Position numbers and translations under genes: made by a program. Positions 9,483 through 17,087 of a stretch of DNA of 64,000 bases are shown here, piece after piece. Within the stretch, counting starts at the first letter, position 1; each line of letters opens with the position of its first letter. The stretch is taken from the NCBI RefSeq assembly GCF_000738775.1, contig NZ_JPOC01000066.1, positions 62,001-126,000 on the forward strand, in the 5' to 3' direction. Below the pieces are notes generated by a model. That model was not told the DNA's origin and did no database searches. It worked only from the letters and a program-made list of their open reading frames with translations. This stretch comes from Prescottella defluvii (GTDB lineage: Bacteria; Actinomycetota; Actinomycetes; Mycobacteriales; Mycobacteriaceae).

Positions 9483-10520
9483 TCACAGGCTCTGTGCGTA
9501 CCGCCAGGCCTGTGCGGCGAGTCGCTGCGCCTGCGCTCCGAACGATTCGGGGGTGCGGTCGCTGTCGCCCATCGCGCCGCGCAGGGTGCGGGTGTAGACG
9601 CCTTCGACGATGCACGCGATCTTCCACCAGTTGTACGCGATGTAGAAGTCGATGTCGGGCACCGAATCCGGTCGTACCGCAGCAAGATACATCTCGATCA
9701 GCTCGTCCCGGGTGGGGAAGCCGGCAACCGCGGTCGGTGGGTCCTCGAGGGCGCACACCTCGTCACCGGGCTGCGCCCAGTAGGCGAGCAGCTGACCGAG
9801 GTCTGCGAGCGGATCCCCCACGGTGGTCAGCTCCCAGTCGAGGACACCGTTGATCGTTCCGTCCGGGGCGAACAGGCAGTTGTCGAGACGGAAGTCGCCG
9901 TGCACGATCCGGGCCGGACCCTGCCGCGGGATGCGTTCGAGGAGACGGTCGTGGGTGCGGCCGATGTCGTCGAGGACTCGGACGCGGTCGTTCGCCCAGT
10001 TCGTCGACCAGCGCCGCAGCTGTCGTGCGATGTAGTCGTCGCGGCCGGCCAGGCCGCCCCAGCCCACGGCGCGCGGGTCGACCGCATGCAGATCGGCGAG
10101 CACGTTCACCAGGGCGGACGCCAGCGCCGGACGACGGTCCACGGGTGTCGTCGCCGCCACCGTGCCGGGGGTCCGGAGCACGACACCGTCGAGATGCTCC
10201 ATGACGAAGAACGGGGCGCCCGTGACGGTGTCGTCGTCACAGGTGGCCACGACCTGCGGAACCGGCACTCGGGTCGGCGCCAACCGGTCGAGCACGTCCG
10301 CCTCGCGGAGCACGTCGTGGGCCCGCGAATGTGCCATGCCGAGCGGCGGTCGGCGCAGCACCCAGCGGGTGCCGTCGTCGCCGGTGACCAGATACGTCAG
10401 ATTGGAGCGTCCGCCGGCGATGCGCTCGAACCGCAGCGGTCCGCCGGCGCCGTCGATGTGTGCCGTGAACCAGGAGGTGACGGCGTCGGCGCGGACGCCG
10501 GTGTCGAGGAGATCGCTCAT
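9483..10520 (-). CDS. Phosphotransferase of the ACAD10/ACAD11 N-terminal type (APH fold)
   Basis: A 345-residue kinase-fold protein. The catalytic loop is VHGDFRLDNCLF and the metal-binding motif is GVLDWELTTVGDPLADL, the pattern shared by aminoglycoside phosphotransferases and by the N-terminal domain of ACAD10/ACAD11. In the latter family the domain phosphorylates 4-hydroxyacyl-CoA so that the dehydrogenase-like domain can eliminate phosphate. An ACAD10/11-like dehydrogenase is encoded at 17088, so both halves of the fusion occur separately here. Start: ATG 10518-10520; the longer reading frame upstream crosses the operator and is rejected. It is divergent from the isomerase gene, with a shared operator in between. 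Substrate not proven. Confidence 0.85.
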   Translation of the reverse strand: MSDLLDTGVRADAVTSWFTAHIDGAGGPLRFERIAGGRSNLTYLVTGDDGTRWVLRRPPLGMAHSRAHDVLREADVLDRLAPTRVPVPQVVATCDDDTVTGAPFFVMEHLDGVVLRTPGTVAATTPVDRRPALASALVNVLADLHAVDPRAVGWGGLAGRDDYIARQLRRWSTNWANDRVRVLDDIGRTHDRLLERIPRQGPARIVHGDFRLDNCLFAPDGTINGVLDWELTTVGDPLADLGQLLAYWAQPGDEVCALEDPPTAVAGFPTRDELIEMYLAAVRPDSVPDIDFYIAYNWWKIACIVEGVYTRTLRGAMGDSDRTPESFGAQAQRLAAQAWRYAQSL

Positions 10521-10636
10521 GTCCGATGCCTTACTCGTCAGGGGACGGGCACGAACTCCGTCCAGGAATACCGACACCCGACTCCGCGAGCTGGTCGATG
10601 CCGAAACGCCGGTCCGGCCCGAAGCCTATACGGCGC

Positions 10637-10651
10637 ATCAAACATTTGCTA
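10637..10651. promoter_or_regulatory. Putative operator in divergent promoter region
   Basis: ATCAAACATTTGCTA lies between the divergent kinase (start 10520) and isomerase (start 10707) genes. The same 15-mer, with one base changed and inverted, occurs at 11543-11557, and a weaker copy at 601-615. Repetition at promoters within one island strongly suggests one regulator. Confidence 0.62.
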
Positions 10652-10706
10652 CATTCGGTCGCGAACCGAGATTTCGATCGTCACCTGCACTGCGACAGGA
10701 GGATTC

Positions 10707-11528
10707 GTGCCCAGTTCCACCGTTGACACATCTGGTACCTCAGCACTGAGTGTGTGCCTGGCCGCCACCGCATCCTGGCCGGTTTCCGCTTCCCTCGACA
10801 TGCTCGGCCGGATCGGGACCGACCGTTTCGGAATCCTGTCCGCGACGATGGAGCGGCAGGGCTGGGACGACTCGGTCGCGGTGATCCGGGCGAGCGGCCT
10901 GTCGCCGGTGTTCGTTGCCGGCGGCGCCCGCGCCGTCCACGGCGACGATCGCGGGTGGGATCGGATTCTGGCCACACTCACCCGATCGATCGACGCTGCA
11001 GTCGAGATCGGGGCTCCTACCGTGTGTTTCACCTCCGGTGGCTCGGGCGGACTGTCGTGGGAGGAGGCTGCGGATGCCGCGGTCCTGCGGTTCGGGCCGC
11101 TGGTCGAGTACGCGACGGGGCGCGGGATCGCTCTCGCGCTCGAGAACACCATGTCGATCCGGTCGGCGATGAGCTTCACCCACAGTGTCGCCGACACCGC
11201 GGCCCTGGCCCGTGAGCTCGGGGTGGGTCTCATGGTGGACCTGTACTCGGCGTGGCAGGAGCGTGGGCTGATGGCGACGATCGCCGACAACCTCGACGCG
11301 GTCCGCGTCGTACAGATCGGTGACCACCGCACGTCGGCCACGTCGGTTCCCGACCGCTGGGTGCCCGGTGACGGAGACATTCCGCTCGAACGCCTGGTGC
11401 GGGAGGTACGGGCGCTCGGCTACCGGGGCCCCGTCGACCTGGAGTTGCTCGGCCCCGCGATCGACGACGAGGGCGCGGAATCCGCGCTCGGCCGCGGTTG
11501 GAAATGGATGTGCGCGCACGTGCCGTGA
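10707..11528 (+). CDS. Sugar phosphate isomerase/epimerase-like TIM-barrel protein
   Basis: A 273-residue AP-endonuclease-2/xylose-isomerase-like TIM barrel. Metal-ligand positions of the fold are visible: Glu in ALENTMS, Asp in MVDLYSAWQ, His in QIGDHRTS and a late Glu in DLELLG. Such enzymes isomerise or epimerise hydroxy-ketones or cleave related substrates; the substrate here is unknown. Start: GTG 10707 with AGGAGG four bases upstream. The gene stands alone between two copies of the 15-bp operator. It precedes the IpdA-like gene by 72 bp but probably has its own promoter. Its presence hints at a carbohydrate-like or polyhydroxylated portion in the substrate, though this is only an inference. 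Confidence 0.83.
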   Translation: MPSSTVDTSGTSALSVCLAATASWPVSASLDMLGRIGTDRFGILSATMERQGWDDSVAVIRASGLSPVFVAGGARAVHGDDRGWDRILATLTRSIDAAVEIGAPTVCFTSGGSGGLSWEEAADAAVLRFGPLVEYATGRGIALALENTMSIRSAMSFTHSVADTAALARELGVGLMVDLYSAWQERGLMATIADNLDAVRVVQIGDHRTSATSVPDRWVPGDGDIPLERLVREVRALGYRGPVDLELLGPAIDDEGAESALGRGWKWMCAHVP

Positions 11529-11542
11529 CGCCGTGCAGCGCG

Positions 11543-11557
11543 TAGCAAATATTTGAT
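11543..11557. promoter_or_regulatory. Putative operator upstream of the IpdA-like operon
   Basis: TAGCAAATATTTGAT contains a perfect 10-bp palindrome CAAATATTTG. It is the inverted form of the 15-mer at 10637-10651 and sits 43 bp before the start of the IpdA-like gene. It does not match the KstR2 consensus expected for the normal ipdAB regulon. Confidence 0.62.
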
Positions 11558-11600
11558 ACAGGACGGGCGGTGCCCGTCACGACGAACGACAGGAGGCGCG

Positions 11601-12464
11601 ATGTCGGACAAGACGATGTCGGAAGCCGACGTCATCGACCGGCTCGAATCCGGGATGACGATCGGGATCGGTGGATGGGGATCACGGCGCAAGCCGATGT
11701 CGCTGGTGCGGGCGATTCTGCGTTCGGACCTGACGGATCTGACGGTGGTGGCCTACGGCGGCGCCGACGTGGGCATGCTGTGTGCTGCGGGCAAGGTGCG
11801 GAAGGTGATCTTCGGATTCGTGTCGCTGGACTCGATTCCCCTCGACCCGCACTTCCGGGCCGCACGCCAGTCCGGGGCCGTCGAGGTCGAGGAGTACGAC
11901 GAGGGCATGCTCCAGTGGGGCCTGTACGCGGCCGGTATCCGGTTGCCGTACCTGCCCACCCGTGCCGGGCTCGGCTCGGACGTCATGACGGTCAACCCCG
12001 CCCTGCGTACCGTCACCGACCCGTACGGGGACGAGACCCTCGTCGCGATGCCGGCGATCCGCCTGGATGCGGCCCTGGTCCACATGAACCGTGCCGACAT
12101 GCACGGCAACGCCCAGTACCTCGGGCCGGACCTGTACTTCGACGACCTCTTCTGCCTCGCCGCCGAGAACGCGTACGTGTCGTGCGAAAAGGTGGTCTCC
12201 ACCGCCGAACTCACCGCCGAGGCACACCCGTCCACGATTCGCGTCCCGCGACTGCTGGTCAGTGGCGTGGTCGAAGCTCCCGGCGGCGCGCACTTCACGT
12301 CGTGCGTCCCCGACTATGACCGGGACGAGGCGTTCCAGCGTGAATATGTCGCCGCGGCGAAGGACCCCGGAAAGTGGCAGCAGTTCGTCGACCGGTACCT
12401 GTCCGGTTCGGAGGACGACTATCGGCGGGCCGTCGAAGGCACACGAGAGGCGGTGTCGGCATGA
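11601..12464 (+). CDS. IpdA-like CoA-transferase-family subunit alpha
   Basis: A 287-residue protein closely resembling IpdA, the alpha subunit of the IpdAB hydrolase that opens the last steroid ring (ring C) of a CoA thioester in actinobacterial cholesterol and cholate breakdown. Matching landmarks include MTIGIGGWGSRRKPMSLVRA, VRKVIFGFVSLDS, the VEVEEYDEGML segment, PYLPTRAGLGSD and the late EAPGGAHFTS. Start: ATG 11601 with AGGAGG four bases upstream. Its stop overlaps the next gene (ATGA), as expected for a heteromeric enzyme. The context differs from the classical KstR2 cluster: no echA20, fadD3 or ipdE genes adjoin, and sulfatases do. It may therefore be a paralog for another ring CoA thioester; genuine steroid function cannot be excluded. 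Confidence 0.87.
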   Translation: MSDKTMSEADVIDRLESGMTIGIGGWGSRRKPMSLVRAILRSDLTDLTVVAYGGADVGMLCAAGKVRKVIFGFVSLDSIPLDPHFRAARQSGAVEVEEYDEGMLQWGLYAAGIRLPYLPTRAGLGSDVMTVNPALRTVTDPYGDETLVAMPAIRLDAALVHMNRADMHGNAQYLGPDLYFDDLFCLAAENAYVSCEKVVSTAELTAEAHPSTIRVPRLLVSGVVEAPGGAHFTSCVPDYDRDEAFQREYVAAAKDPGKWQQFVDRYLSGSEDDYRRAVEGTREAVSA

Positions 12465-13219
12465 ACGACGTCACCAGGGCCGAGGTCTGTGCCGTCGCGT
12501 GTGCGGAGGCGTACCGCGACAGCGGGGAGGTGATCGCCAGCGCGTTCGGCACCATCCCGGCGATCGGGGTCCGGCTGGCCCGGCACACATTCTCGCCCGA
12601 TCTGGTCGTCTCCGACGGAGAGGCCACCGCGGTGCGCGGGACGTGGGCGGTCGGCGGCCCCGCGGAGGGTGACGTCGAGGCGTGGTTGCCGTTCAACCAG
12701 ATCTTCACGCTGGTGTGGAACGGCAAGCGGCACATCATGATGATCCCGACACAGCTCGACGCATTCGGCAACTGCAACATCTCCGCGATCGGGGATCACG
12801 CCCGCCCCACCGTGCAACTGCTCGGTGTCCGTGGGGCGCCGGGCAACACCGTCTACCACCCGACCAGTTACTGGGTGCCCAAGCACAACACCCGAGTGTT
12901 CGTACCGAAGGTCGACATGGTGTCCGGTGTCGGCAACGACAACGCCCGCAAGGCCGGGCCGGCCGCATCCCGCTACCACGAGTTGCGCAGGGTCGTCACC
13001 GATCTCGCCGTTCTCGACTTCGAGCCGGTCAGTGGCCGGCTGCGTCTGGTCTCGGTGCATCCCGGCGTCACCGTCGACGACGTCGTCGCGGCCACCGGCT
13101 TCGAACTCGTGGTCCCCGGCGACGTGCCGCAGACCCGGATGCCCACCGCCGAGGAACTCGAATTGATCCGCACCGTCATCGATCCGAAGAATTTGCGGGA
13201 CAAGGAGGTTCAGGGATGA
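12461..13219 (+). CDS. IpdB-like CoA-transferase-family subunit beta
   Basis: The 252-residue partner of the preceding subunit. It matches IpdB-type beta subunits: FGTIPAIGVRLARHTFSPDL at the N-terminal side, then GDVEAWLPFNQIF, and the C-terminal LVVPGDVPQTRMPTAEELE. IpdB is the smaller partner of the heterotetrameric ring-opening hydrolase and adopts the class I CoA-transferase fold without performing a transfer. The start ATG 12461 overlaps the upstream stop and the stop overlaps the IpdC-like start, so three proteins are made from a translationally coupled block. Whether the ring opened is steroidal is undecided. Confidence 0.86.
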   Translation: MNDVTRAEVCAVACAEAYRDSGEVIASAFGTIPAIGVRLARHTFSPDLVVSDGEATAVRGTWAVGGPAEGDVEAWLPFNQIFTLVWNGKRHIMMIPTQLDAFGNCNISAIGDHARPTVQLLGVRGAPGNTVYHPTSYWVPKHNTRVFVPKVDMVSGVGNDNARKAGPAASRYHELRRVVTDLAVLDFEPVSGRLRLVSVHPGVTVDDVVAATGFELVVPGDVPQTRMPTAEELELIRTVIDPKNLRDKEVQG

Positions 13220-14304
13220 CGGCCATGACGGGTGATCGACTGACCCACCCCGCGCTGAACACCCGGTTGTGCGAGCTGTTCGGCGTGCGCTACCCGATCG
13301 TGCAGACCGGTATGGGGTACGTCTCCGATGCGAGGCTCACCGCGGCCACCGCTGCCGCCGGCGGACTCGGCATCATCGCGGGTGGGATGCTGTCCTACGG
13401 CGAACTCGAGCAGGCGATCAACCACGTCAAGGACCACACGGACGCCCCGTTCGGGGTGAACCTGCGGGCCAACCAGGAGGACATCGACCGGCGGCTCGAC
13501 CTGCTCATCCGGTCCGGGGTGAAGGTGGCGTCGTTCGCGCTGGCCCCCAAGCGGGACCTGATCGCGAAACTCAAGGACGCCGGTCTGGTGGTGGTGCCGT
13601 CGATCGGTGCCCGCCGGCACGCGGAGAAGGTCGCCGAATGGGGAGTCGACGCGGTCGTCGTGCAGGGTGGGGAGGGCGGCGGTCACACCGGCGCCGTCCC
13701 GACGAGCTTGCTGCTGCCGCAGGTGGTCGACGCCGTCGACATCCCGGTCATCGCGGCCGGTGGCTACTTCGACGGGCGCGGTCTGGTGTCCGCGCTCGCG
13801 TACGGCGCCGACGGAATCGCGATGGGCACCAGGTTCATGCTCACCAGCGACTCGCCCGTCGCGCAGTCGGTCAAGGACGTCTACCTGTCGAAGTCCGTGA
13901 ACGACACCGTCGTCACCCTCGAGATCGACGGTGTGCCACAGCGGGTGCTGAGGGCCGGCACCATCGACCAGCTCGAATCCACCCGCGGACCGCAGCGAAT
14001 GTTGCGCGCCGCTCGCAACGCGGTTGCCTTCCAGCGTCTTTCGGGAACATCGTGGAAGGACATGATCCGCGAGGGCCTCGAGATGAAGAAGAGTCACGAA
14101 CTCGGCTGGCGGCAGGTTGTCATGGCGGCCAATGCGCCGATGCTGTACCGCTCGGCGCTCGTCGACGGCAACGCCGACGTCGGGGTCATGGCCACCGGGC
14201 AGGTCGTCGGCCTCATCGACGACGTCCCGAGCTGCGCCGAGCTGATCGACCGCATCGTCGCCGAGGCGGAGACGGCACTGAGCCGCCTGGCCGGTCCGCG
14301 ATAG
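13216..14304 (+). CDS. IpdC-like flavin oxidoreductase (nitronate monooxygenase family)
   Basis: A 362-residue FMN TIM-barrel protein of the 2-nitropropane dioxygenase superfamily, in the IpdC branch. Typical features are FGVRYPIVQTGMGY near the N-terminus, the FMN/active-site stretch VVVQGGEGGGHTG and IPVIAAGGYFDGRG with GADGIAMGTRF for phosphate binding. In steroid-degrading actinobacteria IpdC reduces or oxidises a ring intermediate just before IpdAB. Start: ATG 13216 with AAGGAGG eight bases upstream and an ATGA overlap. The fixed order A-B-C equals that of M. tuberculosis Rv3551-Rv3553, which supports the family assignment more strongly than any single motif. Confidence 0.86.
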   Translation: MTAMTGDRLTHPALNTRLCELFGVRYPIVQTGMGYVSDARLTAATAAAGGLGIIAGGMLSYGELEQAINHVKDHTDAPFGVNLRANQEDIDRRLDLLIRSGVKVASFALAPKRDLIAKLKDAGLVVVPSIGARRHAEKVAEWGVDAVVVQGGEGGGHTGAVPTSLLLPQVVDAVDIPVIAAGGYFDGRGLVSALAYGADGIAMGTRFMLTSDSPVAQSVKDVYLSKSVNDTVVTLEIDGVPQRVLRAGTIDQLESTRGPQRMLRAARNAVAFQRLSGTSWKDMIREGLEMKKSHELGWRQVVMAANAPMLYRSALVDGNADVGVMATGQVVGLIDDVPSCAELIDRIVAEAETALSRLAGPR

Positions 14305-14345
14305 AGAACATCATCATTCCCATTGGGCAGCAAGGAGACACAGTC

Positions 14346-15221
14346 ATGAACCAACTGCAGGATCGTGTGATCGTCGTGACCGGAGCGGGTCGCGGCATCG
14401 GGCGCGAGCACGCACTGCTCGCCGCCGCCGAGGGTGCCAAGGTGGTCGTGAACGACACCGGCGCCGGACCTGACGGCCAGGGCGCCGACCCCTCGCTCGC
14501 CGCGGCGGTCGCCGACGAGATCACCGCGGCGGGCGGCATCGCGGCCGCCAACACCGCGGACATCACGACGATCGACGGCGCGAAGAGTCTGCTCGACACC
14601 GCACTCGGCAGTTTTGGCGAGGTGCACGGACTGGTCAACAACGCCGGCATCCTCCGCGACCGCATGTTCGTCAACATGAGCGAGGACGAGTGGGACGACG
14701 TCATCACCGGGCAGCTGCGCGGCACGTTCGCGCCGTGCCGTATCTTCGGCGCGCACTGGCGGGACCGCTCGAAGGCCGGTGACGCGGTCAAGGCGTCGAT
14801 CGTGAACGTGTCCAGCACGTCCGGGTTGCTCGGTGCCGTCGGGCAGAGCAACTACGGTGCCGCCAAAGCCGGAATTGCCTCGCTCACTGTCATTCTCGCG
14901 CAGGAACTCGACCGGTACGGAGTGCGGGCCAACGCCATCACTCCGGTCGCCCGCACCCGCATGACCGAGAACGTGCCCGGCATCAAGGACATGGTCGCCA
15001 AGCCGGCCGACCCGGATGAGTTCGACCTCTACCACCCGGGCAACGTGTCGCCCGTCGTCGCCTACCTGCTCACCGAGGCGTGCCCGGCCAACGGGGAGGT
15101 GTTCTACGCCAAGGGCGGCGAGATCCGGCAGTTCCTCGGCTGGCAGTACGGCAAGATCATCGACAAGGGCGCCCGCTGGACCGTCGATGAACTCGTCCAG
15201 GAGATGAGCGGACTCGTCTGA
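14346..15221 (+). CDS. Short-chain dehydrogenase, MFE-2/17-beta-HSD4-like
   Basis: A 291-residue SDR resembling the hydroxyacyl-CoA dehydrogenase part of multifunctional enzyme 2 and the Rv3548c-type SDR found beside ipdA. It shows the cofactor motif GAGRGIG, NNAG, the catalytic YGAAK and a long insert (VVNDTGAGPDGQGADPS) typical of this branch. Likely reaction: NAD-dependent oxidation of a 3-hydroxyacyl-CoA to the 3-ketoacyl-CoA in a beta-oxidation-like step. Start: ATG 14346 after AAGGAGAC. It follows the IpdC-like gene by 41 bp. The two MaoC-fold genes directly downstream would supply the hydroxyacyl-CoA by hydration. Confidence 0.88.
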   Translation: MNQLQDRVIVVTGAGRGIGREHALLAAAEGAKVVVNDTGAGPDGQGADPSLAAAVADEITAAGGIAAANTADITTIDGAKSLLDTALGSFGEVHGLVNNAGILRDRMFVNMSEDEWDDVITGQLRGTFAPCRIFGAHWRDRSKAGDAVKASIVNVSSTSGLLGAVGQSNYGAAKAGIASLTVILAQELDRYGVRANAITPVARTRMTENVPGIKDMVAKPADPDEFDLYHPGNVSPVVAYLLTEACPANGEVFYAKGGEIRQFLGWQYGKIIDKGARWTVDELVQEMSGLV

Positions 15222-15253
15222 GTCCACCCCGGATCACGAGCGCAGGAGACACC

Positions 15254-15703
15254 ATGGCCAACGCAGACGCCGTCGGCGTCGAGGGAATCCCCTTCGATCT
15301 CGACGTCGAACGAGGCAAGATTCGCGAATTCGCCCGGGCAACCGGATCATCCAATCCGGACTACCTCCACCGTGAGGACGCGGTCTCGCCGCCGACGTTC
15401 CTCACCACCACCCTGCACTGGCAGCCGCCGGAGGGAAACCCGTGGAAGGCCGTCGAGCTCGACGGAAAGCGTGGGCTGCACGCCGAGCAGCAGTACGAGT
15501 TCTTCGGCCCGCCGCCGAAAGCCGGCACCCGGCTGCGGTGCACGTCGCGCATCGCCGACGTCTACGCCAAGCAGGGCCGTCGTGGTGGCGAGATGACGTT
15601 CGCTGTGATGGTCACCGACTTCGTCGACGACACCGGCGCGCTGGTCGCCCGCGCCACGATGACCGGTGTCGAAACTGCCCGTCCTGCAACGGAGGAAGCA
15701 TGA
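15254..15703 (+). CDS. MaoC-like (FAS1-type) dehydratase N-terminal domain protein
   Basis: A 149-residue single hot-dog protein of the non-catalytic half type, comparable to HadA/ChsH1 or the N-terminal MaoC domain. It has the IREFARATGSSNPDYL opening and SPPTFLTT loop but lacks the full D-x-N-P-x-H hydratase signature, which is in the next protein. It therefore probably forms a heterodimer in which the partner supplies catalytic residues. Start: ATG 15254 with GGAG upstream. The stop overlaps the partner's ATG, consistent with 1:1 production. Confidence 0.85.
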   Translation: MANADAVGVEGIPFDLDVERGKIREFARATGSSNPDYLHREDAVSPPTFLTTTLHWQPPEGNPWKAVELDGKRGLHAEQQYEFFGPPPKAGTRLRCTSRIADVYAKQGRRGGEMTFAVMVTDFVDDTGALVARATMTGVETARPATEEA

Positions 15704-16107
15704 ACGTCGCGCTGCAAGTACCCGAACCCCGAATCGTCGGACCGGTGACGCGCACCGACTTCGTGCGCTACCAGGGCGCCTCGGGTGACATGAATCCGAT
15801 CCACCACGACCAGACGTTCGCCGAGGCCGCCGGCTACAAGTCGCCGTTCTCGGTGGGCATGTATCAGGCAGGTCTGCTGGCCGGCTATGCCACCGATTGG
15901 CTCGGAGCCGAGAACATCCGCTCCTTCCGCGTCCGTTTCCTCGAGCAGGTGTGGCCTGACGACGTGCTCACCTGCTCGGCGACGGTCCTGCGCGAGTACG
16001 ACGACGACGGTGTCGCCAAGATCGACCTCGAGCTCGACTGTGCGCGGCAGACCGGTGGCCTCGCGGTCAAGGCGTGGGCGACCTTCGTCACGGGAGGTTC
16101 CTCGTGA
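15700..16107 (+). CDS. MaoC-like enoyl-CoA hydratase subunit
   Basis: A 135-residue hot-dog protein carrying the hydratase-2 catalytic motif: YQGASGDMNPIHHDQTFA, with the Asp and His that activate water, followed by the AGYKSPFSVGMYQAGL helix. With the preceding subunit it should hydrate a 2-enoyl-CoA, as ChsH1-ChsH2 or HadAB do. GGAGG lies upstream of ATG 15700, which overlaps the previous stop. The stop overlaps the reductase start (GTGA). Cytoplasmic; substrate probably a bulky CoA thioester given the neighbours. Confidence 0.87.
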   Translation: MNVALQVPEPRIVGPVTRTDFVRYQGASGDMNPIHHDQTFAEAAGYKSPFSVGMYQAGLLAGYATDWLGAENIRSFRVRFLEQVWPDDVLTCSATVLREYDDDGVAKIDLELDCARQTGGLAVKAWATFVTGGSS

Positions 16108-17084
16108 AGGTCCAACTGTGCGAGGTGCTCGGCGAGCCGGACGTGCTGCGCTACACCGACGTCGAGGATCCCGTCGTAGGTCCCGGCGACGTGCTCGTCG
16201 AGGTGTATGCGGCCGGGGTGAACTTCCCCGACGGGCTCATCGTGTCGGGCAGCTACCAGACCAAGCCGGCGTTGCCGTTCGTCCCCGGCTCCGAGGCGGC
16301 CGGTGTGGTGCGGGCCGTCGGTGCCGACGTCACCGGAATCGGGGTGGGGGAGCGGGTCCTCGCGTTCTGCGGCATGGGCGGCTATGCCGAACTCGTGACG
16401 GTGCCTGCGACCATGGTGTTCCCCGTCCCGGAGTCCATGTCGTTCGTCGACGCTGCGGGTTTCGCGGTCACGTACGGGACGTCGTATCACGGTCTCGTCG
16501 ACCGGGCTGCGCTGGCGCCGGGGGAGACGCTGCTCGTCCTCGGCGCCTCCGGTGGCGTCGGCCTCACCGCCGTCGAGATCGGAAAGGCGCTGGGGGCCCG
16601 GGTGATCGCGGCCGCGTCCAGTGCGGACAAGCTGGCGCTGTGCCGCGAGCACGGCGCGGACGAGGTGATCGACTACGCGGCCGACGACCTGACGACGCGG
16701 CTGAAGCAGGTGGCCCCCGACGGCGTCGGCGTCGTGTACGACCCGGTGGGCGGCGAGCACGCGCAGGCAGCTGTCCGTGCGCTTGCGTGGGGCGGCAGGT
16801 ATCTCACGGTCGGATATGCGTCCGGGGACATCCCGAAGGTGGGCCTGAACCGGTTGCTCGTCACCGAAGGATCGGTGCACGGCGTGCTGTGGGGAGCATG
16901 GGCCCGCCGGAACCCGGATCGCAACGCGAACAACATGCGCCGCCTGTTCGACTGGTACGACCGCGGCGCGCTGCGGCCCCACATCAGCGGCACCTATCCG
17001 CTGGCGGACGCATCGGCGGCCCTGGACGTCGTGATGGGTCGACGCGCGCGGGGCAAGGTCATTCTCACGAGCGGGAGGAACTGA
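16104..17084 (+). CDS. Zinc-independent MDR oxidoreductase (quinone reductase-like)
   Basis: A 326-residue medium-chain dehydrogenase/reductase of the NADPH:quinone oxidoreductase branch. There is no zinc-binding Cys/His set. The cofactor motif is VLGASGGVGLTAVEIGKALGA, with the N-terminal GVNFPDGLIVSG segment typical of enoyl or quinone reductases. Within a beta-oxidation-like operon it could reduce an alpha,beta-unsaturated ketone or CoA ester. Start: GTG 16104, coupled through GTGA to the hydratase stop, with GGGAGG upstream. A 3-bp gap separates it from the dehydrogenase gene. Confidence 0.87.
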   Translation: MKVQLCEVLGEPDVLRYTDVEDPVVGPGDVLVEVYAAGVNFPDGLIVSGSYQTKPALPFVPGSEAAGVVRAVGADVTGIGVGERVLAFCGMGGYAELVTVPATMVFPVPESMSFVDAAGFAVTYGTSYHGLVDRAALAPGETLLVLGASGGVGLTAVEIGKALGARVIAAASSADKLALCREHGADEVIDYAADDLTTRLKQVAPDGVGVVYDPVGGEHAQAAVRALAWGGRYLTVGYASGDIPKVGLNRLLVTEGSVHGVLWGAWARRNPDRNANNMRRLFDWYDRGALRPHISGTYPLADASAALDVVMGRRARGKVILTSGRN

Positions 17085-17087
17085 CGG

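Noticed and set aside
9447-11528. A 693-codon frame upstream of the TIM-barrel isomerase
   Set aside because: The first 420 codons are antisense to the kinase and cross the operator. The real GTG start at 10707 has AGGAGG upstream.
11543-11557. Possible KstR2 box for the IpdA-like operon
   Set aside because: The site CAAATATTTG lacks the AnCAAGnnCTTGnT pattern of KstR2, so it is treated as a different operator.
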